Positions 10,428 through 19,983 of a DNA stretch of 64,000 nucleotides are shown in pieces (within the stretch, counting starts at the first letter, position 1; every line of letters begins with the position of its first letter). Source of the stretch: Tremella fuciformis (Eukaryota; Basidiomycota; Tremellomycetes; Tremellales; Tremellaceae); assembly GCA_032768795.1 (NCBI GenBank), contig CP136492.1, positions 2,232,001-2,296,000 on the forward strand, read 5' to 3'. Made by a program: the position numbers and the translations under genes. Below the pieces are notes generated by a model. It worked only from the letters and a program-made list of their open reading frames with translations, had not been told where the DNA came from and ran no database searches.

Positions 10428-13400
10428 ATGTCCGCCACCAGAGTCAACATTGACGCAATCCCAAAGCTCTCGCATGATCCCTCGTCATATGCGCCATGGC
10501 GGGCGGCTGTAGAAGTCGCCCTGCAGCTTGGAGACTGCTGGAACGCCGCTCTGGGCCTCGATCTCGAGCCAGGGCGCGTCGCAGCCACCGAGCGCCGCAC
10601 TCGAGCTGGTTCTGTCATGCCGGCAGGATCAGAAGCAGGAGGGCTGAGTGGCGAGGATAAGAAGGACTGGGAAAGGTGGCAAGCCCGAGAGAGCAGGGCA
10701 CAGGCGATGTTGAAGGGGACGGTTTCTGAGGCCGTCCGGCTCGACATTGAGGATCTGCTCGCTGCAGCCGATATGTGGCTGTATTGCGACAAAATGCACG
10801 AGGCAGACCTCCTGGAGAATCAGCGCATTGTTCATGCCCGCCTGTGGACTCTAGACTTGCGAGGGGACGCCTCCGCAGACGAAATGAGCGCTCATGTCGA
10901 GACGTTCTCCAAGGCGATTTCGGACGGCAAGCGCGTCGGGATCGTCCTGAGCGACACCGAGCGCGCTCAGAGGTTCCTTGCCACGATCCTTGACCCCGCC
11001 TTCAACATCGTGAGGGCTGAATTGGCCCCCATCGCCAAGGACAAGCAGTCCTGGGCCGTCGTGCTCTCAAAATACACCACCGAGATCGCGCGACGACGGG
11101 CTAGGCCGCCTCAAGGCCGTCAAGGTAACGGCGGTGGCAAACCGCTCGCGATGGCTGTCGAGCGTCGTCCTCGATTCGAGAGAGACAAGGCCAATGACGA
11201 ATGTCGTCATTGCGGCAAGAAGGGCCATTGGGAGCGTGATTGCCGCAAGAAGGCTGCAGAACTGCAGCGCGGTGGCCTACAGGGCCGCGGCGGTCGCTCT
11301 GCTCGACAGAGAGGTGGCCGAGGTGAACGTAAGGGCGTCCAAGACCGTCAAGACACCGCCGCCGCAGCCGACAAGAGGATCACGATCCCGCCTAAGGCTG
11401 ACTCCGGACTGCTCGCTGCAGCCCTGGAAGTTGACATGGACCCTTGGGCCGGTTTGACCGTCGCCGCCACCGAATGGGCCGAGCTCGATGACGACAGCGA
11501 CAATCGCATCGTCTTTCCCGACCAGCTCGATGACCCGTGGTTTGAGGACGGGTCTGCAGAGGCTAGTAATGACGCTCTGTTCACCGCAGACACTCTGCAA
11601 GTCGAATCAGAGGCCGTTGAGCCCGTTTGGGTGCTTGACAGCGGAGCTACCGACCACTTGACACCGCACAGGTCGATCCTAAAGCGCGTCCGCCGTCTCG
11701 AGACGCCTCGAGTCTTTGGGCTAGCCAACGACACCGGCACAATGCAGGCCGTCGAGGTAGGCGAGGTAGACTTGGTTCTGTCGTCCGGGCAACGTCTCAC
11801 GCTGCGAGACGTCTATCATGTCCCGACGGCTCGAGTCAGCCTCTGCTCGCTCTCGAGGCTGCTTCGGTGGGGCTGGCGAGCCGACCTCAAGGGTGACGGC
11901 GGGACGCTCGAGCGACGACAGGAAAAGCTAGCTCTGCGGAAGAAAGGCTCGCTTTGGACCGTGCGGCTTGGCAGGACGCATCCCATGATCTTGCTTGCCA
12001 CCGCTGCCGACGCTAGATCACCGCTCGAGGCTGAACATCAGCGTCTAGGTCATATAGGCGTTGAGCGGCTCAAAGAGCTGGGTAGGAAAGACCTACTTAC
12101 CGAGCCCTGGCGTGCCTATAAGGACGATTCGTTCGTCACCGCTAGCTGCGAGGTGTGCGCTCGCACCAAAATTACTAGGCCGCCGAAGGCCGGTGACGCT
12201 CCGCTACTCAGAGGCGGCGGTGACGGTGTCGGCGTTGATGTTGACATTACCGGGCCATTCGAGACGTCCGTCGATGGATGCGAGAACATGCTTATAGCCA
12301 TCGAGCGCTCAAGCAAGATCCTCGGCGTGGTCCCGATAGGCCGGAAGTCGGAGGCTTTCAACGCCCTGCGGCAATTCCTAGCCAAAGTCGAGCGGCAACT
12401 CGGAGATCGCGTCCGAGTCATTCGCAGCGACGGCGGAGGCGAGTTCGATAGCCTCGAGGCAAGGGCTTTCTATCATTCAGCCGGCATACAGCATTACATG
12501 ACGCCTCGCTACACGCCCGAGCTGAATGGTGCAGCCGAGCGGACGATACGCACGATCAAAGACATGACGGCCGCGATGTTGGCTGATAGTCGTCTTCCTC
12601 ATGCCTATTGGTCTTTCGCGGCCCGATACGCCGCCGTAATCGTCATGAAGCTATCCGTGTCAGCCCGAACGGGTCTATCGGCCTGGAGCGCGCTCACAGG
12701 GCGTGAGAGAGGCCTAAAGTCCGTCTTGCGATTCGGGCAGAGGTGTCATGCGCAGATCCCGTCTCAAATCCGCCGTAAAGCGTCATTCACGATAGAGCGC
12801 GGCGAGGCGTGTCGGATACTCGGTCAGAGTGAGACTCAGAGCGGCTGGATCGTGCAGCTCGATGCCACGGGTGAGATTGCCCATCGAAGAGATGTCAAAG
12901 TGCTCGAGAGGTCAGAGGACGATGAGGCCGATGTCGGTCACGTGACCCAAAGCGACCGAGCACAACTCATACCGGTTGGATCGATGGGAGGCAAGATCGC
13001 TAGTCATTCGAACAGGGATGATGATAGAGACGATCCGAAGGCGTCTGAGGATCAGCAGGACTCCGGGCAAGCTCAGAAAAATGTCGCTGGAGTGGAGATC
13101 TCAGAGGAAGAGCTCACAATCAACGATCCCGCACCGGTCACTTCCAGCACGCCTGAGCAGCCTCGGGTCCCCCGTCCGTCCCGACTGCCAGTGGCCACCA
13201 ATCGTCCCAGGATCCCCGTTGCCGACCGCTGGACCTATGTCCCCGTCTCGGCGACACCGCCACCACCTCCTGTGGACACCAGCACCGTCGGTCGGCCCAT
13301 CCGCGAGAGGAAAGCGCCCTCAAAGTTCGGTGCTATCGCTGAGCGGCTGCACAGCCCTTTCGCTTTCCTGTCCGCCAATGCAGCCGATGGCCCCGTGATG

Positions 13401-15452
13401 CCTGTAGATCCCAGAAACCTAGCCGAGGCGATGGCGAGTGACGACAGAGCTGAATGGATCGCAGCCATGGAAAAGGAGATAGCGAACATCGAGGGCAAGG
13501 GGACCTGGCGCGAGGTGAAGCTGCCTGCAGGCCGCAAGGCTGTTGGTTCGCGATGGGTATTCAAGGTCAAGACCGATGCGGACGGCAACGTCGTCAAACA
13601 CAAGGCTCGGCTCGTCGCGCAGGGCTTCTCGCAGGTGCCGGGTATCGACTTTGAAGAGACGTTCGCGCCGGTAGGCCGTCTCGGATCCCTGAGACTGTTG
13701 CTGGCTATCGCCGCCGCAGACCGCATGATCGTCGCGCAAGCGGACGTCGAAGGGGCCTATTTGAACAGCCCTATTGACACCGAGGTCTACATTCGGTATC
13801 CGGACGGCATGCGGCGGAAGTCAGGCTGCGACGCCCTGTTGCTCTTGAAAAGTCTGTACGGCCTGAAGCAATCAGCAAGGAACTGGTGGGAAGAGCTAGG
13901 ACGGGTCTTACGTCGACAGGGCTTCCAGAGGACGAACGGTGACTGGGGACTGTATGTGCGGCAGGACCGACAAGGCCGAATCGTGCTTGTCTTGGTCTAT
14001 GTCGACGACATCGTGATTGCCGCATCGTCGCAGGGGGAGATCGACACCCTGTGGACAGCCCTAAAGGCTGAGTGGACGATCACCGTCATAGGCGACGTCG
14101 GCACCGTGCTCGGGATGAAGGTATCGCAAGACAAGGCTAGACAGACGATCTGGCTGAGTCAGCCCGCGTATATCGACAGGGTGCTCGAGCGCTTCCCGGA
14201 GCACACGAGTAGACGCTCACGATCGACACCGCTGCCACAGGACGCCAAGATCGATGCAGAGGACGTGTCAACAGCCTTAACGCCCTATCAAGAACTGGTA
14301 GGATGTCTCCTATGGCTAGCGGGCTGCACGCGTCCGGACGTCATGTTCGCGGCCTCATACCTCTCCAGGGCGCTCGCAGCACCTACCCGTCAGCATTGGG
14401 ACCTCGCACAAGGCGTCCTGACCTACCTAGCCCACACACGGACTGTCGGGCTCAGGCTAGGCGGCGGGAAAGACGACGGGCTGCAGGGCTGGGTAGATTC
14501 GGACTGGGCGGGTTGCAAGGACACTCGGCGGTCAACCACAGGCTGGTTGATGGAGTTCAAGGGCTCGGCGATCACATGGTCGTCTCGCAGGCAAGCCACG
14601 GTCTCGACATCGACGGTTGAGGCCGAATACATCGCTGTCGCAGAAGCAGCCAAGGAGGCGGTTTGGCTCAGGAACCTGCTCTGTGAGCTAGGACTCGAGC
14701 AGAGATCACCAACGCCGCTCTTCTGCGACAACCAGGGGTCTATCAGGCTTGCAGGACAGCCAACCACTCACTCTCGGACCAAGCACATCGACATAAAGCA
14801 TCATTTGATCCGGGAACTCGTCGACACCGGCAAGGTGACCTTGCGATACGTCAGTTCTGCAGACCAGAAGGCGGATATCCTCACAAAGTCGCTCCCGGCG
14901 GCCGCTCACGCGCGCCATTTTGAAGCTCTGGGTCTGGGGCGTCCGCCTGCCGGCGCGGAGCGCGCTCTCGTCCACCTAGCAGCTGCATTCAGCGATCTAG
15001 AAGGCGTCGGCGGTAGCGAGAAGACGTTGAATGACAAAGTCAGTCGCGCTCAGATTCGTCTGCCACACCACGCGGTCGAGCCAAAACGCCGAAATGCCGC
15101 TAGTCAGACCCGTCAGCGCGCACATCAGCAACACTTCGCTGCATGCGCACGGGCAGTGAGAGACTGCATGCATGCAGGGGGAGTTGGAGAACATCAAGCA
15201 GAATCAGGGCTACCGGCAGACACCAAGATCATCGATTTTGGGTCCGTATTGATGGAGAATGGCGGGACGCCTTCCCATCAGCCTGAAGGAGGCAGGCCTA
15301 TGGACCGTGCGACGCTCGCGACGTGCGATCTTGGGCCTATATTGTCCTGGTGCGAAGATCAGCAGGCTTGGGAACGCCCGACGGGCCCTTGGCACCACCA
15401 CCGGGCTCGCCGCGGCTACCTGCAGCCTGCAGACTTCGAGGGGGAGTGTTGA
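10428..15452 (+). CDS. Copia Gag-Pol polyprotein (intact single ORF)
   Basis: ATG 10428 gives 1674 residues; an in-frame GTG at 10392 is not needed. In order: Gag (1 to about 240); CCHC knuckle CRHCGKKGHWERDC (about 259-272); aspartic protease with LDSGATDH (Asp about 404); GAG-pre-integrase with EHQRLGHIG and CEVCART; integrase core with DITGPF, IRSDGGGEF and NGAAERTIRT supplying the DDE triad (about 605, 667 and 704); a proline-rich linker; RVT_2 reverse transcriptase from about 1015 with FAPV and YVDD (about 1191); RNase H with WVDSDWAGC, STVEAEY and ADILTKSL. It copies element RNA into cDNA in virus-like particles and integrates it. Odd: about 150 residues follow RNase H, run across the purine tract, and the stop TGA lies inside the 3' LTR. 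Gag and Pol are made from one frame with no recoding site. Confidence 0.95.
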   Translation: MSATRVNIDAIPKLSHDPSSYAPWRAAVEVALQLGDCWNAALGLDLEPGRVAATERRTRAGSVMPAGSEAGGLSGEDKKDWERWQARESRAQAMLKGTVSEAVRLDIEDLLAAADMWLYCDKMHEADLLENQRIVHARLWTLDLRGDASADEMSAHVETFSKAISDGKRVGIVLSDTERAQRFLATILDPAFNIVRAELAPIAKDKQSWAVVLSKYTTEIARRRARPPQGRQGNGGGKPLAMAVERRPRFERDKANDECRHCGKKGHWERDCRKKAAELQRGGLQGRGGRSARQRGGRGERKGVQDRQDTAAAADKRITIPPKADSGLLAAALEVDMDPWAGLTVAATEWAELDDDSDNRIVFPDQLDDPWFEDGSAEASNDALFTADTLQVESEAVEPVWVLDSGATDHLTPHRSILKRVRRLETPRVFGLANDTGTMQAVEVGEVDLVLSSGQRLTLRDVYHVPTARVSLCSLSRLLRWGWRADLKGDGGTLERRQEKLALRKKGSLWTVRLGRTHPMILLATAADARSPLEAEHQRLGHIGVERLKELGRKDLLTEPWRAYKDDSFVTASCEVCARTKITRPPKAGDAPLLRGGGDGVGVDVDITGPFETSVDGCENMLIAIERSSKILGVVPIGRKSEAFNALRQFLAKVERQLGDRVRVIRSDGGGEFDSLEARAFYHSAGIQHYMTPRYTPELNGAAERTIRTIKDMTAAMLADSRLPHAYWSFAARYAAVIVMKLSVSARTGLSAWSALTGRERGLKSVLRFGQRCHAQIPSQIRRKASFTIERGEACRILGQSETQSGWIVQLDATGEIAHRRDVKVLERSEDDEADVGHVTQSDRAQLIPVGSMGGKIASHSNRDDDRDDPKASEDQQDSGQAQKNVAGVEISEEELTINDPAPVTSSTPEQPRVPRPSRLPVATNRPRIPVADRWTYVPVSATPPPPPVDTSTVGRPIRERKAPSKFGAIAERLHSPFAFLSANAADGPVMPVDPRNLAEAMASDDRAEWIAAMEKEIANIEGKGTWREVKLPAGRKAVGSRWVFKVKTDADGNVVKHKARLVAQGFSQVPGIDFEETFAPVGRLGSLRLLLAIAAADRMIVAQADVEGAYLNSPIDTEVYIRYPDGMRRKSGCDALLLLKSLYGLKQSARNWWEELGRVLRRQGFQRTNGDWGLYVRQDRQGRIVLVLVYVDDIVIAASSQGEIDTLWTALKAEWTITVIGDVGTVLGMKVSQDKARQTIWLSQPAYIDRVLERFPEHTSRRSRSTPLPQDAKIDAEDVSTALTPYQELVGCLLWLAGCTRPDVMFAASYLSRALAAPTRQHWDLAQGVLTYLAHTRTVGLRLGGGKDDGLQGWVDSDWAGCKDTRRSTTGWLMEFKGSAITWSSRRQATVSTSTVEAEYIAVAEAAKEAVWLRNLLCELGLEQRSPTPLFCDNQGSIRLAGQPTTHSRTKHIDIKHHLIRELVDTGKVTLRYVSSADQKADILTKSLPAAAHARHFEALGLGRPPAGAERALVHLAAAFSDLEGVGGSEKTLNDKVSRAQIRLPHHAVEPKRRNAASQTRQRAHQQHFAACARAVRDCMHAGGVGEHQAESGLPADTKIIDFGSVLMENGGTPSHQPEGGRPMDRATLATCDLGPILSWCEDQQAWERPTGPWHHHRARRGYLQPADFEGEC

Positions 15453-15600
15453 ACAATAGGCCCCGAGACGCCCATAAGGTCAGAATTGCCTCTTTCGGCC
15501 AAATGAGTAACCTTATGTAGATGGCTTGACAGAGAGACCGCTCTTATATATGTAGAACTGCAGAGAGGGACGAATGCATAGCTCTCATCGTTGTGTAACA
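15447..15600 (+). repeat. 3' LTR of the copia element
   Basis: 154 bp, identical to the 5' LTR. The Gag-Pol stop codon (15450-15452) lies within its first six bases. Confidence 0.97.
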
Positions 15601-15728
15601 TTCATGACTCGGGATTCGCCAAGAGTGCTCTTCGTTGCCATGGAAAAGTATTCACAATGCATAAGATCATTCCGGGAAACAGCTTGCAGCTGAAACTGGG
15701 AGGCCGGAGGGGAAATACAAATGCGGCA

Positions 15729-16163
15729 CTAGCAATTGCAGCCTCCAAGGTCACAAGAGCCGCAATCACCGCCACCACCACCGCCAGAGTCACCACAGCA
15801 ATTGCAACAGCCGCAACAAACATCATTGCAGCACCAATTGCCGCACTCTTTAGCACACTCTTCAGACGGCACTACCTGATATGGCGTCCCGTCAGTTGGT
15901 GCGGAACCGCTTGCTGGTCCCTGCGTGGCGGTCATGGGCGCTGGCGGCTGAAAACCTGTCGTGTCGATACTGCTGGCTGTTGGACCTGAAGGAGGCACTT
16001 GCGCCGTATTCTGGGATGCTGTCTGCACGGGCTCCCCGGCACGTACGGACGGCTGGTCTGTCGTCGGAGCTGTGGGTCGATTCTGACTGTTCAGTTCCAT
16101 CAACTCCACATTGGTAGCCGCGGAAGTAGGATTGTTGTTGGTGCTTCCCCCCGCTGTGGACAT
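15729..16163 (-). CDS. Small protein with a cysteine-rich C-terminal tail
   Basis: Single exon, ATG at 16163, TAG at 15729-15731, 144 residues. The first 100 residues are Ser/Thr/Pro/Gln-rich and look disordered. The last 43 carry 14 cysteines, largely as CC pairs (NWCC, DVCC, GCC, NCC), a run of six Gly, and an end CGSCDLGGCNC. No signal peptide is evident, so a secreted effector is less likely than a metal-binding or palmitoylated membrane-tethered protein; both are inferences. It is the first of nine minus-strand genes for low-complexity proteins. No family recognised. Confidence 0.75.
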   Translation of the reverse strand: MSTAGGSTNNNPTSAATNVELMELNSQNRPTAPTTDQPSVRAGEPVQTASQNTAQVPPSGPTASSIDTTGFQPPAPMTATQGPASGSAPTDGTPYQVVPSEECAKECGNWCCNDVCCGCCNCCGDSGGGGGGDCGSCDLGGCNC

Positions 16164-16823
16164 GATATAGCGCTTGTATGTTAAAGCAGTAGGACAGGCA
16201 GATATCTTGCGACAGACAAGTCTGCGTAAAGAGCGTTGCCTGAGCTTCGAGCAGGCTTGAAACGATGTACTTGAGCTTTGAATGGATGTAAATGGAAATG
16301 CGGTCGTCGGAGCGGCTGTTGGCCTTCTGTGCTGGTGTGCAAGAAATGTGATGCAACACCCATCACTTAGGTAAGCTCAAATAATGTGTAGAGTCGGAGA
16401 GGTGTTGGGTTGCATAACAAACACGCTAGGAAGGCAGCTCACGTCTTGGCATAGGGAGCATTATCAGAATGGTGAAGTGTCCCACGGAAGACACTCCCGG
16501 GCAGAATTGGTTCTGGGGTTTTGCATCTACTCAAGAGGAGCACGGCAATTGCGGTGGGAAGAGACACAATCCTTCAGAGCAATCGTCTAGGTGGGCGGAT
16601 GCAAGCAAGATAATCGCATTCAGAATTGTGATCTCATACATGATTTGTCAGAAACATATTTTTTCTGTTGTTGACCAGCACGGCTGTTGGCATTTCCGAA
16701 GGAATATGACACTCAATGACAGGATCATGTGCATGTACCAAATGACATATAAGGAAATGGGCAATCAGAAACATGAAATGACACCTGGCTTCCTGAGGTC
16801 CGACCCGAGTTAGGGATTCATTC
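16164..16823. other. Intergenic region within the disordered-protein gene run
   Basis: Upstream of the Cys-rich gene and downstream of the next one. A+T-richer than the genes, with only chance frames. Confidence 0.4.
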
Positions 16824-17567
16824 TCATAAGACAGAGAACGCCGAAAAAGCGGTCTTGACCCGCAGGCGTACGCTTCTTAACGCATGCCTAAGACCCGCCG
16901 TACAGCTGGCATCGTCATCGTCATGTGACATCTGCATCAGAGTTTCCGGCCGTGCTCGCGGGATTATCGTCAGCGCATTGTTTGGAGAGCATTGCGGAGA
17001 ACCGGCGCGGGTCGCTGAGCCGGGAGCGCGACCTGGCGGTGCTGTCTGCGGTTTTGCCGTTCGCGTTTTGCTAGTCCCTCGGCGGGATGCCTGAGTGACA
17101 TTAGGGAAGGTAGCTCCGGAAACGGCTGATTGAGTGGGCTGCGCCACGTTAGTACTACCCCACCAAGCCGGCATCTGATGGTCCTTCCCTGATTCCCACC
17201 AAGGCTTCGCAGTGTTATTGTTAGCGCGGGACGGTGGGTCAGCCGCGGGTATGGTGGGGACCCATGATTGGCTGCTGGGAGTGCGAGCCGCTGTGGTAGT
17301 GAAGTGGCTCGAGGGGTTGTGCGGGCGGGTCTGGTAAGCTGTCGGGGGCACCGAACTTGTAGACGGATAGGGATTCCTCACATGAGTGGGGCGAGGAGCG
17401 AAGGTTCCGGGACCCGCTGGATCGTTGGGGATTGTATTTGTACCATTAGGGCGCGGATAACGAGGAGTGGACACGGAAGGTCGGTAAGGGCCCTGTCTGG
17501 TATTGTAGGTTGGAGGACGAGTATCATACGCGTTTGAGAATGTTGCACTGGACCCATAGCTCGCCAT
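16824..17567 (-). CDS. Disordered Pro/Ser/Thr/Asn-rich protein
   Basis: Single exon from ATG 17567 to TGA 16824-16826, 247 residues. Composition is dominated by P, S, T, N and R. There is a PPTY motif near residue 19 (RPPTYNTR), two tryptophan patches (KPWWESGKDH, PAWWGS) and a basic C-terminal third. No membrane segment and no known domain. The PPTY fits a WW-domain ligand (Rsp5-type), as in several neighbours. Reliability as a gene rests on the clean start, full-length frame and the similarity in style of the adjacent genes. Confidence 0.62.
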   Translation of the reverse strand: MASYGSSATFSNAYDTRPPTYNTRQGPYRPSVSTPRYPRPNGTNTIPNDPAGPGTFAPRPTHVRNPYPSTSSVPPTAYQTRPHNPSSHFTTTAARTPSSQSWVPTIPAADPPSRANNNTAKPWWESGKDHQMPAWWGSTNVAQPTQSAVSGATFPNVTQASRRGTSKTRTAKPQTAPPGRAPGSATRAGSPQCSPNNALTIIPRARPETLMQMSHDDDDASCTAGLRHALRSVRLRVKTAFSAFSVL

Positions 17568-17764
17568 TTTGAAAGCCCGTAGTTGAACAAGACCTGCGTT
17601 GATGGATGACCGGAAGGTCGACGGGGTCGCGCCTGTAGCTTATAAGATTCTCGCAGGATTCGCGGGCCTTCGACCCGCGTAAAGGAGTTTACGGTCAAGT
17701 GGAGCGAGCATGACACTTTGCGTGTCACGAAGGCTAACTCAGCTTTCAAACCGAGCTCGAGAGT

Positions 17765-18031
17765 CTAGACCGCGCAGGCAGGAAGGTCCGGCTGAGCTGG
17801 GATGAGCAAGATGAGTCCTTCCTTTGTCGCCGAGCCACTAAGTACGACGCGACGCGTCAGACCACCGAAACGCTGAGCCTGCATGTAAGCGAGGAGTTCG
17901 GGCGCATAGAAGCAGGCAGCGCGGACATTGTCGCCGTCCAACATGTGCGAGGTCGGACTCGACCTGGGCGTATAGGTCTTCGCCTTCCGAGGCGGCACAG
18001 CCGCGACTGTAGAAGCACAGAGGCATAGCAC
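17765..18031 (-). other. Possible coding exon or gene remnant
   Basis: An open frame with a coding-like segment (RAACFYAPELLAYMQAQRFGG, then RRVVLSGSATKEGLILLIP) but no good ATG at its head; an internal ATG gives a 59-residue form. A GAGGTAG acceptor-like site lies just upstream. It could be a leftover exon of a broken gene. The rest of 17568-18390 shows nothing. Confidence 0.25.
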
Positions 18032-18390
18032 CTACCTCCCGGCGAGCGAGACCCTCCCGATTTCTAGCAACTGTCCGTGGCGTAGCCGCACGTCACGACT
18101 TATTGCGTATATTGCACATAAGTGCATCGATGTGGATCACAATATAGGTAGAAGTATAGGTATATGTATGGTTCTGTCATGAATGGGGTGCAGGCGTCAT
18201 GGATGGCAGGGTTGGTGAAACAATGTCGGGAGGTATCAAGCCGAACGTCCACCGAATAATCGTTTGGGAATCAATCTTTCCCTTAGAGAGGCGAACCGGA
18301 CTGTCAGACTGTCTTGACTTGATGAGGAGTTGGAACGAGGGGGAAGTCATGAACGCTTTATCGACGCGTGTTCCTTTCGCTGTCCGGCGG

Positions 18391-18500
18391 TGTCAGAACC
18401 ACGCCCAGGTTATAACGGGACTCGAGATCAAGCGGTCGATCTGCGAGTATTGTACCTTTTGGTCAGTTGTTACCAGAGACCCGTTACTTTGGTCGTGACA
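18391..18500 (+). repeat. Left LTR of TRIM A
   Basis: 110 bp, TGTCA...TGACA, identical to the right copy; TTATAA at 18410-18415. Confidence 0.88.
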
Positions 18501-18501
18501 G

Positions 18502-18515
18502 AATACTCGCAGATC
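18502..18515 (+). other. Self-priming site of TRIM A
   Basis: AATACTCGCAGATC starts two bases after the left LTR ends. It is the exact reverse complement of GATCTGCGAGTATT at 18438-18451 in the LTR. Confidence 0.7.
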
Positions 18516-18740
18516 ACGGGTCAACCGTTCGACTCGCTGCCTCACTCTTTGCTTCTCAGAGCACTTTCTAGTCCGGGAGGTCGGGTCCCGAGGCGCCGCA
18601 TTGGGCATGCGGGCGCTTTAAAGTTCAGCTTCGAGGCAGGAGCAACGCCAGACTTGGAAATTCGCCGACAGGGTGTCGGAGGGAGTTTCAGGTGCAAGCC
18701 TAGTGGCTGTCGGGACGTCAGCCTTGTGGGACGGGGCGAC

Positions 18741-18850
18741 TGTCAGAACCACGCCCAGGTTATAACGGGACTCGAGATCAAGCGGTCGATCTGCGAGTAT
18801 TGTACCTTTTGGTCAGTTGTTACCAGAGACCCGTTACTTTGGTCGTGACA
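18741..18850 (+). repeat. Right LTR of TRIM A
   Basis: 110 bp, identical to the left copy; followed by the GGCGG duplication. Confidence 0.88.
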
Positions 18851-19602
18851 GGCGGTTCATCGACTGGCTCAGCCCCCGTTTGCTCACAGAAGGAGGCGAC
18901 CTCTGTGTTTAGAGTGTCCGGGTCGTCGGGTCTGAATGTGTTTGTTACCACGGCCATACCTTGGCTGTGAGTCTGGGGATATTGTTGCGGGTCCCTCGCA
19001 CTGGGCCCCAAATCTGCAGTCAGTCCCGGCACGAGGGAGACGGAGAGCATCGAATCCCTTTGGCTGCCCGGACGAGACTCAGAGACTGCCAAGGTCCCGG
19101 TGGTGTCCTGGGAGTGCCGGGTGTTGCCCCGACTCGATTCAGCATCGGAAGGGAGTGGCAGAGGGTTGAAGGGATCGGGTAAGGAGTACGCGGGATCACC
19201 GACGCCTCCATCAGTGTGCTCCTGTGAAAAGCCCCTCTTCAGCATCTCCGCTTTGGAGAGCGGTGAGGAAGCTGTGTTGTTCGGATTATTATAGGCGAGC
19301 CCTCCGTGTCCCATGACGTCAACATATGCCTGTGAACGCGCGGTGTGCACCACCGGCACACGCGAGACTGTCGGGCTGTGCAACGTCCCGGCTCTTGTCG
19401 CGGCCTGATAGGGGGAATCCGGAAATTGGTCTAGCAGAGAATCGAGCTCACGGCGCTGAGCTGCCTGGGAAGGCCGCCTCTGTCCGGTTTGGGAGGGCCG
19501 ACGCCTTCGACGGTCATGTCGACCTGTGGGGTCATTGACTCGGCAAGGCTCGTCCTCTTCAGAGTGACGCTCAATCGTGCTGGTGTCTACTGGGGAATCC
19601 AT
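18820..19602 (-). CDS. Disordered protein whose C-terminus was replaced by a TRIM insertion
   Basis: ATG 19602, TAA at 18820-18822, 260 residues. Acidic N-terminus, basic HDRRRRRPSQTGQRRPSQAAQRR patch, then Ser/Pro/Thr-rich sequence with DPAYSLPDPFNPLPLP. No known domain. The last nine residues (VTTKVTGLW) and the stop are read from the right LTR of TRIM A. Skipping the element and one copy of GGCGG, the host frame would instead have run eight more residues to a TAA at 18358-18360. So the insertion swapped the tail rather than destroying the gene. WW-binding through the PAY motif is possible but not canonical. Confidence 0.65.
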   Translation of the reverse strand: MDSPVDTSTIERHSEEDEPCRVNDPTGRHDRRRRRPSQTGQRRPSQAAQRRELDSLLDQFPDSPYQAATRAGTLHSPTVSRVPVVHTARSQAYVDVMGHGGLAYNNPNNTASSPLSKAEMLKRGFSQEHTDGGVGDPAYSLPDPFNPLPLPSDAESSRGNTRHSQDTTGTLAVSESRPGSQRDSMLSVSLVPGLTADLGPSARDPQQYPQTHSQGMAVVTNTFRPDDPDTLNTEVASFCEQTGAEPVDEPPVTTKVTGLW

Positions 19603-19983
19603 TGCGGAATGGACTGCTCAATGTGGCAATAGTGTAGTAGGAGCTGGAAAACAAAGCGGCGGACGATGGGGAAAGAGAACAAGACTTTGATGCTGGTACA
19701 CAGTGCTTTATACGATACTTCGCAGGGAGCTGACCGAGACATTCCAACTTTCTCCCGCCACCGGCTCAAAGGACAGACAGGTGAAGACAAAATCGAAGCT
19801 AAAATTCGAGATGGAGAACCTGCTCGCATACTGTGGCCTGAATGGAGAGTATGCACAGAGGGAGGGGTCTGGGCCCAGTCTGTATTTTATGACGCGCGGA
19901 AAGAATAGGAGGAGCGGGCGAATGCATTCGAGTACGGAGAATCGATTGGCAGTAAGCTAGCAGAAGGACCCGCGTTTTTGGTC
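19603..19983. other. Intergenic region
   Basis: Upstream of the TRIM-tailed gene, downstream of the PPPY gene. Short frames only; nothing recognised. Confidence 0.4.

Larger units (their letters stand above)
9925..15600 (+). mobile_element. Complete Ty1/copia LTR retrotransposon, 5676 bp
   Basis: Two 154-bp LTRs (9925-10078 and 15447-15600) beginning TGTTGA and ending TAACA; base for base they look identical. The element is flanked by the 5-bp duplication TTCAT (9920-9924 and 15601-15605). A purine tract GAGGGGGAG abuts the 3' LTR (15438-15446). One uninterrupted Gag-Pol frame fills the interior in copia order: Gag, zinc knuckle, protease, integrase, reverse transcriptase, RNase H. Identical LTRs and an intact frame mean a recent insertion that may still be active. 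It landed in intergenic DNA 124 bp past the stop of the Cys-rich gene. Confidence 0.97.
18391..18850 (+). mobile_element. TRIM-like miniature LTR element A (460 bp)
   Basis: Two identical 110-bp direct repeats (18391-18500 and 18741-18850) start TGTCAGAACC and end GGTCGTGACA. They enclose 240 bp without a coding frame. The 5-bp duplication GGCGG flanks the whole (18386-18390 and 18851-18855), proving insertion as a unit. A G-rich tract (GTGGGACGGGGCGAC) precedes the right repeat. Bases 18502-18515 are the reverse complement of LTR bases 18438-18451, which lie 28 nt after a TTATAA. These are the features of an LTR retroelement without genes (terminal-repeat retrotransposon in miniature). It lies at the 3' end of the minus-strand gene 18820-19602. 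Confidence 0.88.

Noticed and set aside
11277..14975. Antisense and out-of-frame ORFs inside the copia element
   Set aside because: Shadows of the strongly biased Gag-Pol frame; none has a start context or domain.
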